From positions 1-64,000 of the forward strand of contig JBCDJG010000006.1 of assembly GCA_038748065.1 (NCBI GenBank): a DNA stretch of 64,000 nt, written 5' to 3'. This stretch comes from JBCDJG01 sp038748065 (GTDB taxonomy: Bacteria > Pseudomonadota > Gammaproteobacteria > Pseudomonadales > Halieaceae). Made by a program: the position numbers and the translations under genes. Of the stretch, positions 7,083 to 15,411 are shown piece after piece. The notes beneath the pieces were generated by a model, which saw only the letters and a program-made list of their open reading frames with translations, made no database searches and was not told where the DNA came from. Each line of letters begins with the position of its first letter. The stretch's first letter is position 1.

Positions 7083-8264
7083 TCACTTAAGTCCTAGGAC
7101 GCGCTTGGCGACCACGTTGAGGTTGATTTCGGTGGTGCCGCCCTCGATGGAATTGGCTTTGGAGCGCAGCCACTCCCGGCAGGTCATGAGCTCCGACTCG
7201 CTGAAGCCCTCGCCCTCCCAGCCGAGCGCCTGCTGGCCCATGATGTCGAGGAAGTACTCGTAGCGGTCCTTGTTTAGCTCCGCTCCAAGGAACTTGATGA
7301 TGGAGGAGACGGCCCCGGTGGAACTGCCGGCTTCGGCTTCATCCATGATCCGCTTGATAGTGAGCTGCAGGCTCTGCTCGCGCATGCGCAGGCGAGCGAG
7401 TTGATCACGAGCGACCGGGTCTGCAATCTCAGTGCCCCTGGCGCCGAGGTAGGTTTTTGTCAGTTCGCCAAGGTCGATGGGCTTCTCTGCCGCGAAGGCA
7501 TCGGCGGAAATGTTTTCGCGCTCGAATTGCAGCAGGCGGTTGGAGACGGCCCAGCCGCCATTGATCTCGCCAACGACAGCGTCTTTGGGTACGCGCACGT
7601 TGTCAAAGAAGGTCTCGCAGAAGGGGGAGCTGCCAGAGATAAGTTTGATCGGGCTGGTAGAGATGCCCGGCGTCTCCATATCGACGATCAGCATGGTGAT
7701 GCCGGCGTGCTTGACCTCGGTGTTGGTGCGCACCAGGACGTAAATCCAGTCGGCCTGGTCAGCATGGGAGGTCCACACTTTCTGGCCGTTGACGATGAAG
7801 TGATCACCCTTATCCTCTGCCCGGGTTTGCAGTCCAGCGAGGTCGGAGCCGGCGCCGGGCTCTGAATATCCCTGACACCACCAGATTTCACCGTTGATAA
7901 TACTGGGTAAGTGTTCCTGTCGCTGGGCTTCCGTGCCGAATTCCAAGAGGACCGGGCCGATCATCCACAGGCCGAAGCTGACCAGCGGCGTGCGCGCGTT
8001 TATGCGCTTGAGTTCTTCGCTGAGGACGCCGGCCTCGGCTTTGTTCAAACCGCCACCGCCGTATTCGCTTGGCCAGGTTGGGGCGGTCCAACCCTTTGCG
8101 GCCATGCGTTCCAGCCAGAGCTTTGATTCCGGGTTGTGAAAGGCTGCGTTGCGCCCCCCCCAGACTTCTTCACCGGGCTTGATGGGTGTCCGCATGCTCG
8201 GCGGACAGTTGTCTTCCAGCCAGGCACGGGTTTCCAGGCGGAATTGCTCCAGTGTGCTCATCAT
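7083..8264 (-). CDS. Acyl-CoA dehydrogenase family protein, catalytic subunit
   Basis: Protein of 393 residues, FAD-dependent acyl-CoA dehydrogenase introducing an alpha-beta double bond. Landmarks: GYSEPGAGSDLAGLQT near residue 135, VNGQKVWTSHADQADW, and the C-terminal SIEGGTTEINLNVVAKRVLGL, in which Glu374 takes the MCAD-type catalytic base position. AGAGGGAC precedes the ATGATG start. It is the first gene of a two-gene operon with the other dehydrogenase and is divergent from the HSL-type esterase across a gap with a perfect palindrome. The substrate is unknown; bulky or branched acyl-CoA is plausible. Confidence 0.9.
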   Translation of the reverse strand: MMSTLEQFRLETRAWLEDNCPPSMRTPIKPGEEVWGGRNAAFHNPESKLWLERMAAKGWTAPTWPSEYGGGGLNKAEAGVLSEELKRINARTPLVSFGLWMIGPVLLEFGTEAQRQEHLPSIINGEIWWCQGYSEPGAGSDLAGLQTRAEDKGDHFIVNGQKVWTSHADQADWIYVLVRTNTEVKHAGITMLIVDMETPGISTSPIKLISGSSPFCETFFDNVRVPKDAVVGEINGGWAVSNRLLQFERENISADAFAAEKPIDLGELTKTYLGARGTEIADPVARDQLARLRMREQSLQLTIKRIMDEAEAGSSTGAVSSIIKFLGAELNKDRYEYFLDIMGQQALGWEGEGFSESELMTCREWLRSKANSIEGGTTEINLNVVAKRVLGLK

Positions 8265-8324
8265 CAGTCCCTCTTGCTCAGAACGTAGGTACCGTATTCT
8301 GGCGACTGGCGTGGCAGTGGCCCA

Positions 8325-8339
8325 TGACCTGACAGGTCA
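8325..8339. promoter_or_regulatory. Palindromic operator candidate in divergent promoter
   Basis: TGACCTG (8325-8331) and CAGGTCA (8333-8339) form a perfect 7-1-7 palindrome, midway between the divergent acyl-CoA dehydrogenase operon and the esterase gene. The TetR gene at 9374-9961 is the nearest plausible cognate regulator. The site-protein link is inference. Confidence 0.5.
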
Positions 8340-8392
8340 AGTCGCCACTCGCTATTCCTGCTACATTAGCGGCAGCAAAAAGAGGCCTGTCG

Positions 8393-9370
8393 ATGAAAGT
8401 GACAAAATCAATGCTCGACGCTGACTTGCAGTCGACGCACACCGCGCTGTCTTTCGTGCCGGCGGTGCTAGGGCGGAAGTGGGCGATCAAGCTAACGAAC
8501 TGGCTCGGTGCGCGGTTTCGCAAGCCGGTAAACCTCGATGGCCTTGTGGTACAGGAGCGCCATATCCGCAGCAGTGACGACGAGCACGACATTCGCTTGC
8601 TGGTATTTCGTCCGGAGAATCACGACGACACGCTGCCGTGTCTCGTGTACATCCACGGGGGTGGTTACATCATGGGCGACCCCGAGCAGTCGAAGGAGAT
8701 TATTCAGCGCTTCCTTGAGACTCGCCCCTGTGTGGTTATTGCGCCTGACTATCGTAAGTCCTTCACTCGGCCTTATCCGGCAGGTTTCGACGACTGCTGC
8801 GATACCCTGATGTGGGCGAAGGAGCATGCCGCTGAGCTGAACATCTATCCCGATCGTTTCATGGTGGCTGGCCACAGCGCAGGCGGCGGCTTGACGGCGG
8901 CAGTCACGCTGAAAGCTCGTGATACGCAGGAGATCGACATCGCCTTCCAGATGCCGATTTACCCCATGATTGACGACACCCAGCCCTCAGATCCGGCGAG
9001 GTATATTGCAACGCCGGTATGGGATACGCGCATGAACAGGCTGGGTTGGTCGGCGTATCTTGCTGAGCTCATCGCGTCGGGCCAGGAGATTCCCGCCTAT
9101 GCTGCGCCCGCGCGGAATACGGATTACCAGGGGTTTCCGCCGACCATTACCTTCGTTGGCACCATGGAGCCTTTTTACTGGGAGACCGGTGCCTACGTCG
9201 AAGCCCTGCGCGGGGCGGGAGTCGAGGTCGCCTACGAGGAGTACGAGGGTTGCTATCACGCCTTTGAAATGCTGGCGGGGCAGGCCCCGATCAGCCAGCG
9301 AGCGCTGGCCTTTACCTACGACAATTTCGGCGCCTTTTATGACCGCTATGTTCTCGGTAGCGCGAGCTGA
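8393..9370 (+). CDS. HSL-family alpha/beta hydrolase (esterase)
   Basis: Protein of 325 residues of the hormone-sensitive-lipase (GDXG) branch. The oxyanion motif HGGG is at 88-91, the nucleophile is Ser162 in GHSAGG, and the catalytic His is His289 in YHAFEM. At the acid position the usual Asp-Pro is replaced by GTMEP, so Glu259 probably serves as the acid. AAGAGG precedes the ATG. It is divergent from the acyl-CoA dehydrogenase operon and ends 3 bases before the convergent TetR gene. It may hydrolyse an ester or lactone feeding the beta-oxidation genes. Confidence 0.88.
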   Translation: MKVTKSMLDADLQSTHTALSFVPAVLGRKWAIKLTNWLGARFRKPVNLDGLVVQERHIRSSDDEHDIRLLVFRPENHDDTLPCLVYIHGGGYIMGDPEQSKEIIQRFLETRPCVVIAPDYRKSFTRPYPAGFDDCCDTLMWAKEHAAELNIYPDRFMVAGHSAGGGLTAAVTLKARDTQEIDIAFQMPIYPMIDDTQPSDPARYIATPVWDTRMNRLGWSAYLAELIASGQEIPAYAAPARNTDYQGFPPTITFVGTMEPFYWETGAYVEALRGAGVEVAYEEYEGCYHAFEMLAGQAPISQRALAFTYDNFGAFYDRYVLGSAS

Positions 9371-9373
9371 AAT

Positions 9374-9961
9374 CTAGCCCAGGGGTTCGCGCAGCATGCG
9401 CACAACCTCGCGGCCAATCCGAGCGGGTGAATAGCGGCCGGGCCGATACCACAGTTGCGAGGCATTGATCGCACCAATCAAGGTTAGCCTCAAGAGCTTT
9501 TTGTCGGTCTTGCTATCCAGCGGCAGTGCTGCAATCAGAGTCTTGAAGCTGCGCTCGTAGCCGTCGCGCAGCGCAGTCAGTTCGTCGGCGATATCCGGCG
9601 CATCTAGCGGTACAACACCTATCATGACCTTGGCGTAGTTGCTCTCGTCAAGAATGGTCTCTACGTGGCTAACCACCGCTGCCTCCAAGCGCGACCAGGG
9701 CTCGGCTTCTGCCGCAGCTGCCGCCTCCGTGCGCGTCCGAATCTCGTCAACCGCCTGTTGGTAAACCGCCAGCAGTAGGTCCTGCTTCGACGCGAAGTGG
9801 TAGTACAGCGACCCGGGAAGCATGCCGGCCGCCGAGGCAATGTCACGCATGGTCGTGGCCTTGTAGCCCTTGGTCGCAAACAGCATCGCGCCCGCGTCCA
9901 GCACGGCCTTCAGTCGGTTATGCGCTCGGGAGGCTTTCGTTTTCGCGGTGGCACCTGTCAT
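9374..9961 (-). CDS. TetR/AcrR-family transcriptional regulator
   Basis: Protein of 195 residues with the TetR N-terminal helix-turn-helix at about 20-65 (GYKATTMRDIASAAGMLPGSLYYHFASKQDLL) and an all-helical ligand domain. It stands between the esterase gene (convergent) and the B12-dependent mutase operon (divergent), so it could repress either. Perfect palindromes occur in both flanking promoter regions (8325-8339 and 10044-10053). TetR members in such settings often sense acyl-CoA intermediates; that is inference here. Confidence 0.9.
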   Translation of the reverse strand: MTGATAKTKASRAHNRLKAVLDAGAMLFATKGYKATTMRDIASAAGMLPGSLYYHFASKQDLLLAVYQQAVDEIRTRTEAAAAAEAEPWSRLEAAVVSHVETILDESNYAKVMIGVVPLDAPDIADELTALRDGYERSFKTLIAALPLDSKTDKKLLRLTLIGAINASQLWYRPGRYSPARIGREVVRMLREPLG

Positions 9962-10043
9962 TGCTTCAAACTGCTGCTCGTGGCCTGGGTGGAGTACATA
10001 GAGTGCTTGACTGGCGCTCAGTATTCCACTAATTTAAAAAACA

Positions 10044-10053
10044 AACAATTGTT
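10044..10053. promoter_or_regulatory. Short palindrome upstream of mutase operon
   Basis: AACAATTGTT is a perfect 10-bp palindrome in the 118-base AT-rich gap between the divergent TetR gene and the acyl-CoA mutase operon, 26 bases before the ATG at 10080. It could be a TetR half-operator, but a palindrome this short can arise by chance. Confidence 0.25.
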
Positions 10054-10079
10054 AGGTTAAGGATGAAGAGGTGAGCGCG

Positions 10080-10523
10080 ATGAGTGACACGAGCGGCAGT
10101 CCCGGCCGAGTCCTGATCACCAAAATTGGGCTTGACGGCCACGATCGCGGCAGTCGCATCGTTGCGGCCTACTTGCGCGACGCGGGTATGGAAGTGATTT
10201 ATACGCCGCCCTGGCAGCAAATTGACTCGGTGGTGCAGTTGGCTCTGCAGGAGGACGTGGACCTGATTGGCGTGAGTTCCCTGGCGACGGACCACCTGAT
10301 TATCCCTGAGATGATGCAAGCCCTGCGCGAGGCGGGGCTGGGCGAGGTTGCTGTCTTTGTGGGCGGCATCATTCCCGAGCAAGAGCGTCCGATGCTGGAA
10401 GAGGCAGGCGTGCGGGCGATTTTCGGCCCGGGTTCGCAGCGCGATGAAATTGTCGACTGTGCCAGGGCTCTGAGTGCCCGCACGCAGCAGGCCAAGCGCC
10501 AGGCGCTGGTCGAGGAGGCTTGA
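10080..10523 (+). CDS. Acyl-CoA mutase small subunit, B12-binding
   Basis: About 147 residues consisting only of the cobalamin-binding Rossmann domain of methylmalonyl-CoA-mutase-type enzymes. The base-off/His-on motif D-x-H-x-x-G is DGHDRG at 19-24, with Lys15, Asp19 and His21 matching the functional trio of methylmalonyl-CoA mutase; GVSSL and FVGGIIP complete the B12 site. The ATG at 10080 has AGAGGTGA upstream; an in-frame GTG at 10071 is the alternative. The large subunit starts 4 bases after the stop. The split arrangement resembles isobutyryl-, 2-hydroxyisobutyryl- and pivalyl-CoA mutases rather than classical bacterial methylmalonyl-CoA mutase. Confidence 0.92.
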   Translation: MSDTSGSPGRVLITKIGLDGHDRGSRIVAAYLRDAGMEVIYTPPWQQIDSVVQLALQEDVDLIGVSSLATDHLIIPEMMQALREAGLGEVAVFVGGIIPEQERPMLEEAGVRAIFGPGSQRDEIVDCARALSARTQQAKRQALVEEA

Positions 10524-10527
10524 GGCT

Positions 10528-12207
10528 ATGGGCGGAGATCACCGTGACGACTTGCAACCCCAGGACCAGGCCTGGCTTGCCTGGAAAGATGCTTACCGAT
10601 CCCAGATCGGTGATCAAAGCCGGATCATTCGTAACCGGTCCAACATCGAGGTGGAGCCACTGTACGGCCCGCAACAGGTCCCGGCAGACTACCTGGAGAA
10701 GCTCGGCTATCCGGGCCAGTTCCCCTATACGCGCGGCATTTATCCGACCATGCATCGCGGCCGCACCTGGACCCAGCGCCAGCTGATCGGCCTGGGCACG
10801 CCAGCGGATTATAATGCCCGGGTGCGCGCCTTGCTGGACCTCGGCGCCGACGCCATCAGCCTGCTGCCCTGTAACTCGGGTTTTCGCGGTGTCGACTGCG
10901 ACGAGGTGCCGCTGCCCCTGCTCGGCACCTGTGGAACCGTGGTCAACAATGTGGATCACATGGAAACAGCCCTCGAGGGCGTGCCTATCGACTCGATTTC
11001 TACGGCGATGAATGATCCGACGCCTTTCACGCTGCTGGCCTTTGTGCTTGGCGTAGCGCGTCGTCGTGGCATCAGCTGGGACAAGATCACCGGCACCTCA
11101 AACCAGAGCGATTACATCTCGCATTTCGTGGCAAACCACATGTTCTACCGCCTGTCATTGCCAGGCTCACGACGCGTGCTGGTCGATCATATTGCCTTTT
11201 GCCGCGAGCATGTGCCGAACTGGAACCCCATGTCCATCGTAGGCCAGCATATGCAGCAGGCGGGAGCGACACCGGCGGAGACAATCGCACTGACTTTCTC
11301 CAGCGCCATCCAGTATGCCGAGGACTGCATGGCGCGCGGCATGAATCCGGATGACATCCTGCCGCGCTTCACCTTCTTCTTCGATATTTCGATCAGCTTT
11401 TTTGAAGAGGTAGCCAAGTTTCGCGCTGCGCGACGCATCTGGGCACAGATTACCCGGGATCGGCTTGGCGCGAAGGATCCGAAGTCGTGGCGTTTCAAGT
11501 TCCATGGCCAAACCTCAGGCGTCGACCTAACCGCACAGCAGCCCTTGAACAATATCGCTCGTGTCACCGTGCAGGCGATGGCGGGTATCTTCGGCGGGCT
11601 GCAGTCCATGCACACTGATGCCTATGACGAAGCGATTACCTGCCCGACGGACGACAGCGCGAGAATCGCCGTCGCTACGCAGAATATCTTGCGGGAGGAA
11701 GCGCACCTGTGTGACGTGATCGATCCGCTGGGCGGCTCCTACTATATCGAACGTCTGACGGATCAGATGGAAGAAGAGATTCTGAAGGTCATGGCTCAGA
11801 TCGATGCGGCCGGCGGTATGTACAAGGCGGTTGAGGCCGGTCTGGTGCAGACCCTTTTGGGCGATTCGGCCCTCGCCTGGCAAGAGCGTGTGGAATCCGG
11901 CCAGGAGAAGATCATCGGCGTCAATTGCTACCAGGACGACGATGAGAGCGCGCTGGAAGTGCCGACCAGCCGGCCAGATCCGGAAGCGATAAAGGCTCAT
12001 GTAGAAAACTTCAAGGCGTTTAAGGCAGCACGAAGCCAGAAGGCGGTAAACGCAGCCATCGAGGGCCTGGTTCGCGCCGCCCATGACGAGGGCGAAAACG
12101 TGTTCGCACGGGTGATCGAGGCGGCCGAAGTCGGGGCCAGCCACGGCGAGATCATCGCCTGCCTGCGCGAAGAGCTCGGCTTCGGTCAGCCGTTAATCGT
12201 TGCCTGA
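10528..12207 (+). CDS. B12-dependent acyl-CoA mutase large subunit, non-canonical active site
   Basis: Protein of 559 residues: the substrate-binding TIM barrel of the methylmalonyl-CoA-mutase superfamily (PYTRGIYPTMHRGRTW near 66-81; SIVGQHMQQAGA at 237-247; FKFHGQTSGVDLT; LQSMHTDAYDEA; DVIDPLGGSYY). His241 matches the conserved His244 of the family. The substrate-selecting positions are unusual: Leu86 where methylmalonyl-CoA mutase has Tyr89, Ala202 where it has Arg207, and Gln240 where it has Tyr243. Loss of the Arg argues against methylmalonyl-CoA, and the set also differs from isobutyryl- (Phe/Gln) and 2-hydroxyisobutyryl-CoA mutases (Ile/Gln). A branched or bulky acyl-CoA, for example a pivalyl/isovaleryl type, is plausible but unproven. 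ATG with GAGG upstream. Confidence 0.92.
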   Translation: MGGDHRDDLQPQDQAWLAWKDAYRSQIGDQSRIIRNRSNIEVEPLYGPQQVPADYLEKLGYPGQFPYTRGIYPTMHRGRTWTQRQLIGLGTPADYNARVRALLDLGADAISLLPCNSGFRGVDCDEVPLPLLGTCGTVVNNVDHMETALEGVPIDSISTAMNDPTPFTLLAFVLGVARRRGISWDKITGTSNQSDYISHFVANHMFYRLSLPGSRRVLVDHIAFCREHVPNWNPMSIVGQHMQQAGATPAETIALTFSSAIQYAEDCMARGMNPDDILPRFTFFFDISISFFEEVAKFRAARRIWAQITRDRLGAKDPKSWRFKFHGQTSGVDLTAQQPLNNIARVTVQAMAGIFGGLQSMHTDAYDEAITCPTDDSARIAVATQNILREEAHLCDVIDPLGGSYYIERLTDQMEEEILKVMAQIDAAGGMYKAVEAGLVQTLLGDSALAWQERVESGQEKIIGVNCYQDDDESALEVPTSRPDPEAIKAHVENFKAFKAARSQKAVNAAIEGLVRAAHDEGENVFARVIEAAEVGASHGEIIACLREELGFGQPLIVA

Positions 12208-12228
12208 TCGATCTTTGATGGTGAGCCC

Positions 12229-13188
12229 GTGACAAGCGTGCCAGCCCCCCTCAAGCGACTCTGCGAGCGTCTGAAAGATGGCGACGTGGCAGCCCTGGCC
12301 CGCGCCATCAGCCTGGTCGACAGCCAGGACGAACTGGGCCGGCAACTGCACCAGTCGCTGCGTGCGCGCTTGGGTAATGCGGAGGTGGTGGGTATTACCG
12401 GCCCGCCCGGCGCGGGCAAGTCTACCCTGATCAGCGCGCTGATTACCGAACTGCGCCAGAACGATAAGCGCGTGGCCGTGGTCGCCGTGGACCCATCCAG
12501 CCCGATTACCGGTGGTTCGGTGCTGGGAGACCGCACCCGGATGGGCAAGCACACCGACGATCCGGGTGTCTTTATTCGCTCCGTAGCAGCTCGGGGCCAT
12601 CTGGGGGGCCTGTCTGCCAGTATCGCGCGCATAATCGACCTGATTGACGCGGCGGGCTGGGACCTCATCGTGCTGGAGACCGTGGGTGCCGGGCAGTCCG
12701 AGACCGAGGTTGCCGAGGTGGCAGATATCAAGGTCGTACTCAATGCGCCTGGTCTTGGCGATGACGTGCAGGCGATCAAGGCGGGCATCCTGGAAATTGC
12801 CGATGTGCTGGTGGTGAACAAGGCGGACTCGCCGCTGGCAGACAAAACGGCGCGGCAGCTGAAAGCCATGTTGCAGCTGCGCGAAAAGAGTGCGCAGGCG
12901 GTTCAGATTGTCAGCACGGTGGCGACTGAGGGTACGGGAATCGGTGAATTGCTGGATGCCATCCAGACCTGTTCGGCGATGAAGTACGCCAAGGGCAGGG
13001 CGCAGCGACTCGAGGAACGCACGCGTCGGCTGCTCGCGCAGGAAGCGGCGGAAACCATTAAGCGCCAGGTGCTGGGCGATCAAACGCCCGCGACAGCAGC
13101 GCTGCTCACGGCGCTTGCGAGCGGTGATTTGGAGCTTCAGCAGGCCGTGGCGCAGCTGCTGGCACCCGGGAGGAACAGCGATGGCTGA
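12229..13188 (+). CDS. meaB: MeaB/ArgK-type GTPase chaperone of acyl-CoA mutase
   Basis: Protein of 319 residues, a G3E P-loop GTPase that loads adenosylcobalamin and protects B12-dependent acyl-CoA mutases from inactivation. Walker A GPPGAGKS is at 58-65, AVDPSSP and GDRTRM follow, LETVGAGQSE is the switch region and VVNKAD the base-specificity motif. The start is GTG at 12229, 21 bases after the mutase large subunit. Its position directly behind the split mutase makes it the dedicated chaperone. The thiolase gene begins inside its last codons. Confidence 0.93.
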   Translation: MTSVPAPLKRLCERLKDGDVAALARAISLVDSQDELGRQLHQSLRARLGNAEVVGITGPPGAGKSTLISALITELRQNDKRVAVVAVDPSSPITGGSVLGDRTRMGKHTDDPGVFIRSVAARGHLGGLSASIARIIDLIDAAGWDLIVLETVGAGQSETEVAEVADIKVVLNAPGLGDDVQAIKAGILEIADVLVVNKADSPLADKTARQLKAMLQLREKSAQAVQIVSTVATEGTGIGELLDAIQTCSAMKYAKGRAQRLEERTRRLLAQEAAETIKRQVLGDQTPATAALLTALASGDLELQQAVAQLLAPGRNSDG

Positions 13189-14371
13189 GGATATTGTGCT
13201 GTGCCAGGGTCGCCGCACACCCTTTGGCGATTTCGGCAAGTCACTGGCTGGTGTAAGCGGGACAGACCTTGGCATCCATGCGGCTAAAGCGACGCTGGCG
13301 GCCAATGGCCTGGCCGCCGAGCGGGTCGACCACCTCGTCTGCGGCAACGTGGTGCCCGTTGACCAGGGCGGCTACTTTGCCAGCCGCGTGATCGCGCTCG
13401 GCAGCGGTATGCGCGAAGACAGTTGCGCCCTGAATGTCTCACGCGCCTGTGGCTCCGGCACGCAGGCCATGGTGTCAGCGGCGGAACAGATAATGACCGG
13501 ACACAGCGCTATTGCCCTGGCGGGCGGTTACGAGAATACGTCCCGCGCGCCCTATGCATTGACTGACAGCCGTTGGGGAATCAAGCGCGGTAACAGCGCA
13601 GTGGTAGACACGATCGACTACGCCTACCGGGATCCCTTCGACCTGACACTGATGGGTGGCACAGCGGAAAATCTGGCGGACGACTTTGGCTACCAGCGCG
13701 AGGCGATGGATAGATATGCGCTGTGCAGCCAGGAGCGCGCGGCAGGGGCCATGGCGTCAGGCTTTCTCGCACGCCAGATTGCGCCAATAGAGGTGCCGGA
13801 GAAACGCGGTACACGTCTGTTTGCGGAGGATGAATTTCCCAGGCCGCAGACCACACTGGAAAAGCTGGCTAAACTGCGTCCCGCCTTTCGTGAGGATGGC
13901 CGTGTGACAGCTGGAAACTCAAGCGGCATGACCGATGGCGCGGCGTTTGTCGTAGTGGCAAAACACGACAGCGCGTTGGAAGCTGGGCTCGAGGCGCGAG
14001 CACGTCTGCTGGACTGGGAGGTCGTGGGCGTGCCGCCGCGCATCATGGGCTGTGGCCCGGTGCCGGCGATATCACGCCTGCTCGAGCGCCGCGATCTAAC
14101 GGTGGATGACATCGATTACTTTGAGGTCAACGAGGCCTTCGCAGTGGTTAATTTGCACACTGAGATGGAACTGGGTATCCCGCGAGAGCGCTGTAATCTC
14201 TATGGCGGCGGCATTTCCATCGGGCACCCGCCGGGCGCCACCGGCGTGCGTATGGCGCTAACTGCCATAGATCACCTCCACGACAGCGGCGGTCGCTTCG
14301 CGGTGCTGTCGATGTGCCTCGGGGCAGGGCAGGGGATGGCTGTTCTGATAGAACGCATCAGCGCAGCCTAG
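13181..14371 (+). CDS. Thiolase (acetyl-CoA C-acyltransferase)
   Basis: Protein of 396 residues with all thiolase signatures: nucleophile Cys90 in SRACGSG, NEAFA in the C-terminal half, GHPPGATG with the catalytic His, and SMCLGAGQG with the second Cys. It catalyses thiolytic cleavage of a 3-ketoacyl-CoA, or the reverse condensation. The ATG overlaps the GTPase stop by 8 bases (ATGGCTGA) and GGGAGG precedes it, so translation is coupled. In this operon it probably cleaves the product downstream of the mutase. Confidence 0.92.
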   Translation: MAEDIVLCQGRRTPFGDFGKSLAGVSGTDLGIHAAKATLAANGLAAERVDHLVCGNVVPVDQGGYFASRVIALGSGMREDSCALNVSRACGSGTQAMVSAAEQIMTGHSAIALAGGYENTSRAPYALTDSRWGIKRGNSAVVDTIDYAYRDPFDLTLMGGTAENLADDFGYQREAMDRYALCSQERAAGAMASGFLARQIAPIEVPEKRGTRLFAEDEFPRPQTTLEKLAKLRPAFREDGRVTAGNSSGMTDGAAFVVVAKHDSALEAGLEARARLLDWEVVGVPPRIMGCGPVPAISRLLERRDLTVDDIDYFEVNEAFAVVNLHTEMELGIPRERCNLYGGGISIGHPPGATGVRMALTAIDHLHDSGGRFAVLSMCLGAGQGMAVLIERISAA

Positions 14372-14576
14372 CCTGGGGTTCCACGCCCAGGGCTTGCAGC
14401 GTTGCCTTTGCGCAGTCGCTCCAGGTCATCCAGGCCACCGTCTTGTCCCGCCTTTGTAACCAGCAATATCCTGCCTGAGAGCTCGCCGTTGGCAATTGAG
14501 CAGATGTGTTCGCTCACGGCACCGAGTTGTACAATAAGCAACCCTCTCAAGTAGAAAGCCGACGCTCAAGACACGC

Positions 14577-15404
14577 ATGGACAGTGCTCCACCCTTCGGG
14601 CGATTGCTCAAGTTCTGGCGCGGAATTCGCGGACTGAGCCAGGAAGAGTTGGCCCACCGTCTGGATTCGACTGCGCGTCACATCAGTCGCCTTGAGAATG
14701 GCCACGTGCACCCTAGCAAGGTGATGGTTGAAGGCATTACCCGGGTGTTTGCGCTTGGCGAGCGCGATAGCAATAACCTGCTAATGGCCGCGGGTTTCAA
14801 TCCGCACGTCACTGGCGTCGACTTCTTTTCGCCGCGGCTCAGATGGCTACGCAAGGCCATGACCCTGACACTACGTGCACTTGATCCTTATCCGTCGATC
14901 CTGATGGACGGTGCCAGCAACATCCTTATGGTGAACCGTGGCTGGGTGGGCTTTTACCGGTCCACGATCACAGAAGATAGCCTGAACGCTGTCAGCAATC
15001 ACTTCGATTTTCTGTTTTCCCGCAAGGTCCCTGCCGACATGATGGATCGCTGGCAGGACACGCTCTCGGTTGTCTTGATGTCCCTGTCTCAGGGCGTGCT
15101 GATGAGCGGTAGTGAGGAGGGCCAGGCCTTACTTGATCGACTTCTCGCCACACCCAACGTGCCGCAGGACTGGCGTCAGCGGGGCGCGCGGCTGGAGCCC
15201 ATGGCGAGCTACCGGGTGCAGTTTGAATTTCAGGGCAGGGCACACAGCTTCTTCAGCGTTAGCCAGACCGTGGGGGCCATGGGGCCTAATGCCTATGTCT
15301 CAGCGCCGCACCTGACCGTCAATACGCTTTATCCGGAAGACGAGGCTCTCGACCTGTCTCCGCTGATTGTGGGCGAACTCAAGCACCCCTTGCTGGCTTA
15401 CTGA
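14577..15404 (+). CDS. XRE-family regulator with MmyB-like sensor domain
   Basis: Protein of 275 residues. Residues 8-62 form a Cro/C1-type helix-turn-helix (LKFWRGIRGLSQEELAHRLD, then ISRLENGHVHPS). The remainder, from about residue 95 to the end, fits the MmyB-like ligand-binding domain, a PAS-like fold reported to bind fatty acids in some members (WLRKAMTLTLRALDPYPSILMD; VNRGWVGFY). The 205-base upstream gap holds no recognisable gene; TACAAT near 14529 is a possible -10 only. It is convergent with the acyl-CoA synthetase gene, 7 bases apart, and may sense an acyl compound from the neighbouring pathways. Confidence 0.85.
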   Translation: MDSAPPFGRLLKFWRGIRGLSQEELAHRLDSTARHISRLENGHVHPSKVMVEGITRVFALGERDSNNLLMAAGFNPHVTGVDFFSPRLRWLRKAMTLTLRALDPYPSILMDGASNILMVNRGWVGFYRSTITEDSLNAVSNHFDFLFSRKVPADMMDRWQDTLSVVLMSLSQGVLMSGSEEGQALLDRLLATPNVPQDWRQRGARLEPMASYRVQFEFQGRAHSFFSVSQTVGAMGPNAYVSAPHLTVNTLYPEDEALDLSPLIVGELKHPLLAY

Positions 15405-15411
15405 TGCGTTG

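Noticed and set aside
10528..12207. Naming the mutase methylmalonyl-CoA mutase
   Set aside because: The Arg and Tyr residues that bind methylmalonyl-CoA are replaced, so only acyl-CoA mutase of unknown substrate is supportable.
12229..13188. ArgK (arginine transport kinase) annotation
   Set aside because: The family is now known as MeaB-type mutase chaperones, and the gene sits directly behind a B12 mutase.
12193..13347. Long antisense open frame (384 codons) opposite the MeaB GTPase and the start of the thiolase
   Set aside because: It lies entirely across two well-supported genes and its translation has no family character; long antisense frames are expected in GC-rich coding DNA.
14372..14576. 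Small minus-strand ORF (14368-14550) in the gap before the XRE regulator
   Set aside because: No family character and no clear ribosome-binding site; the gap is treated as promoter DNA.
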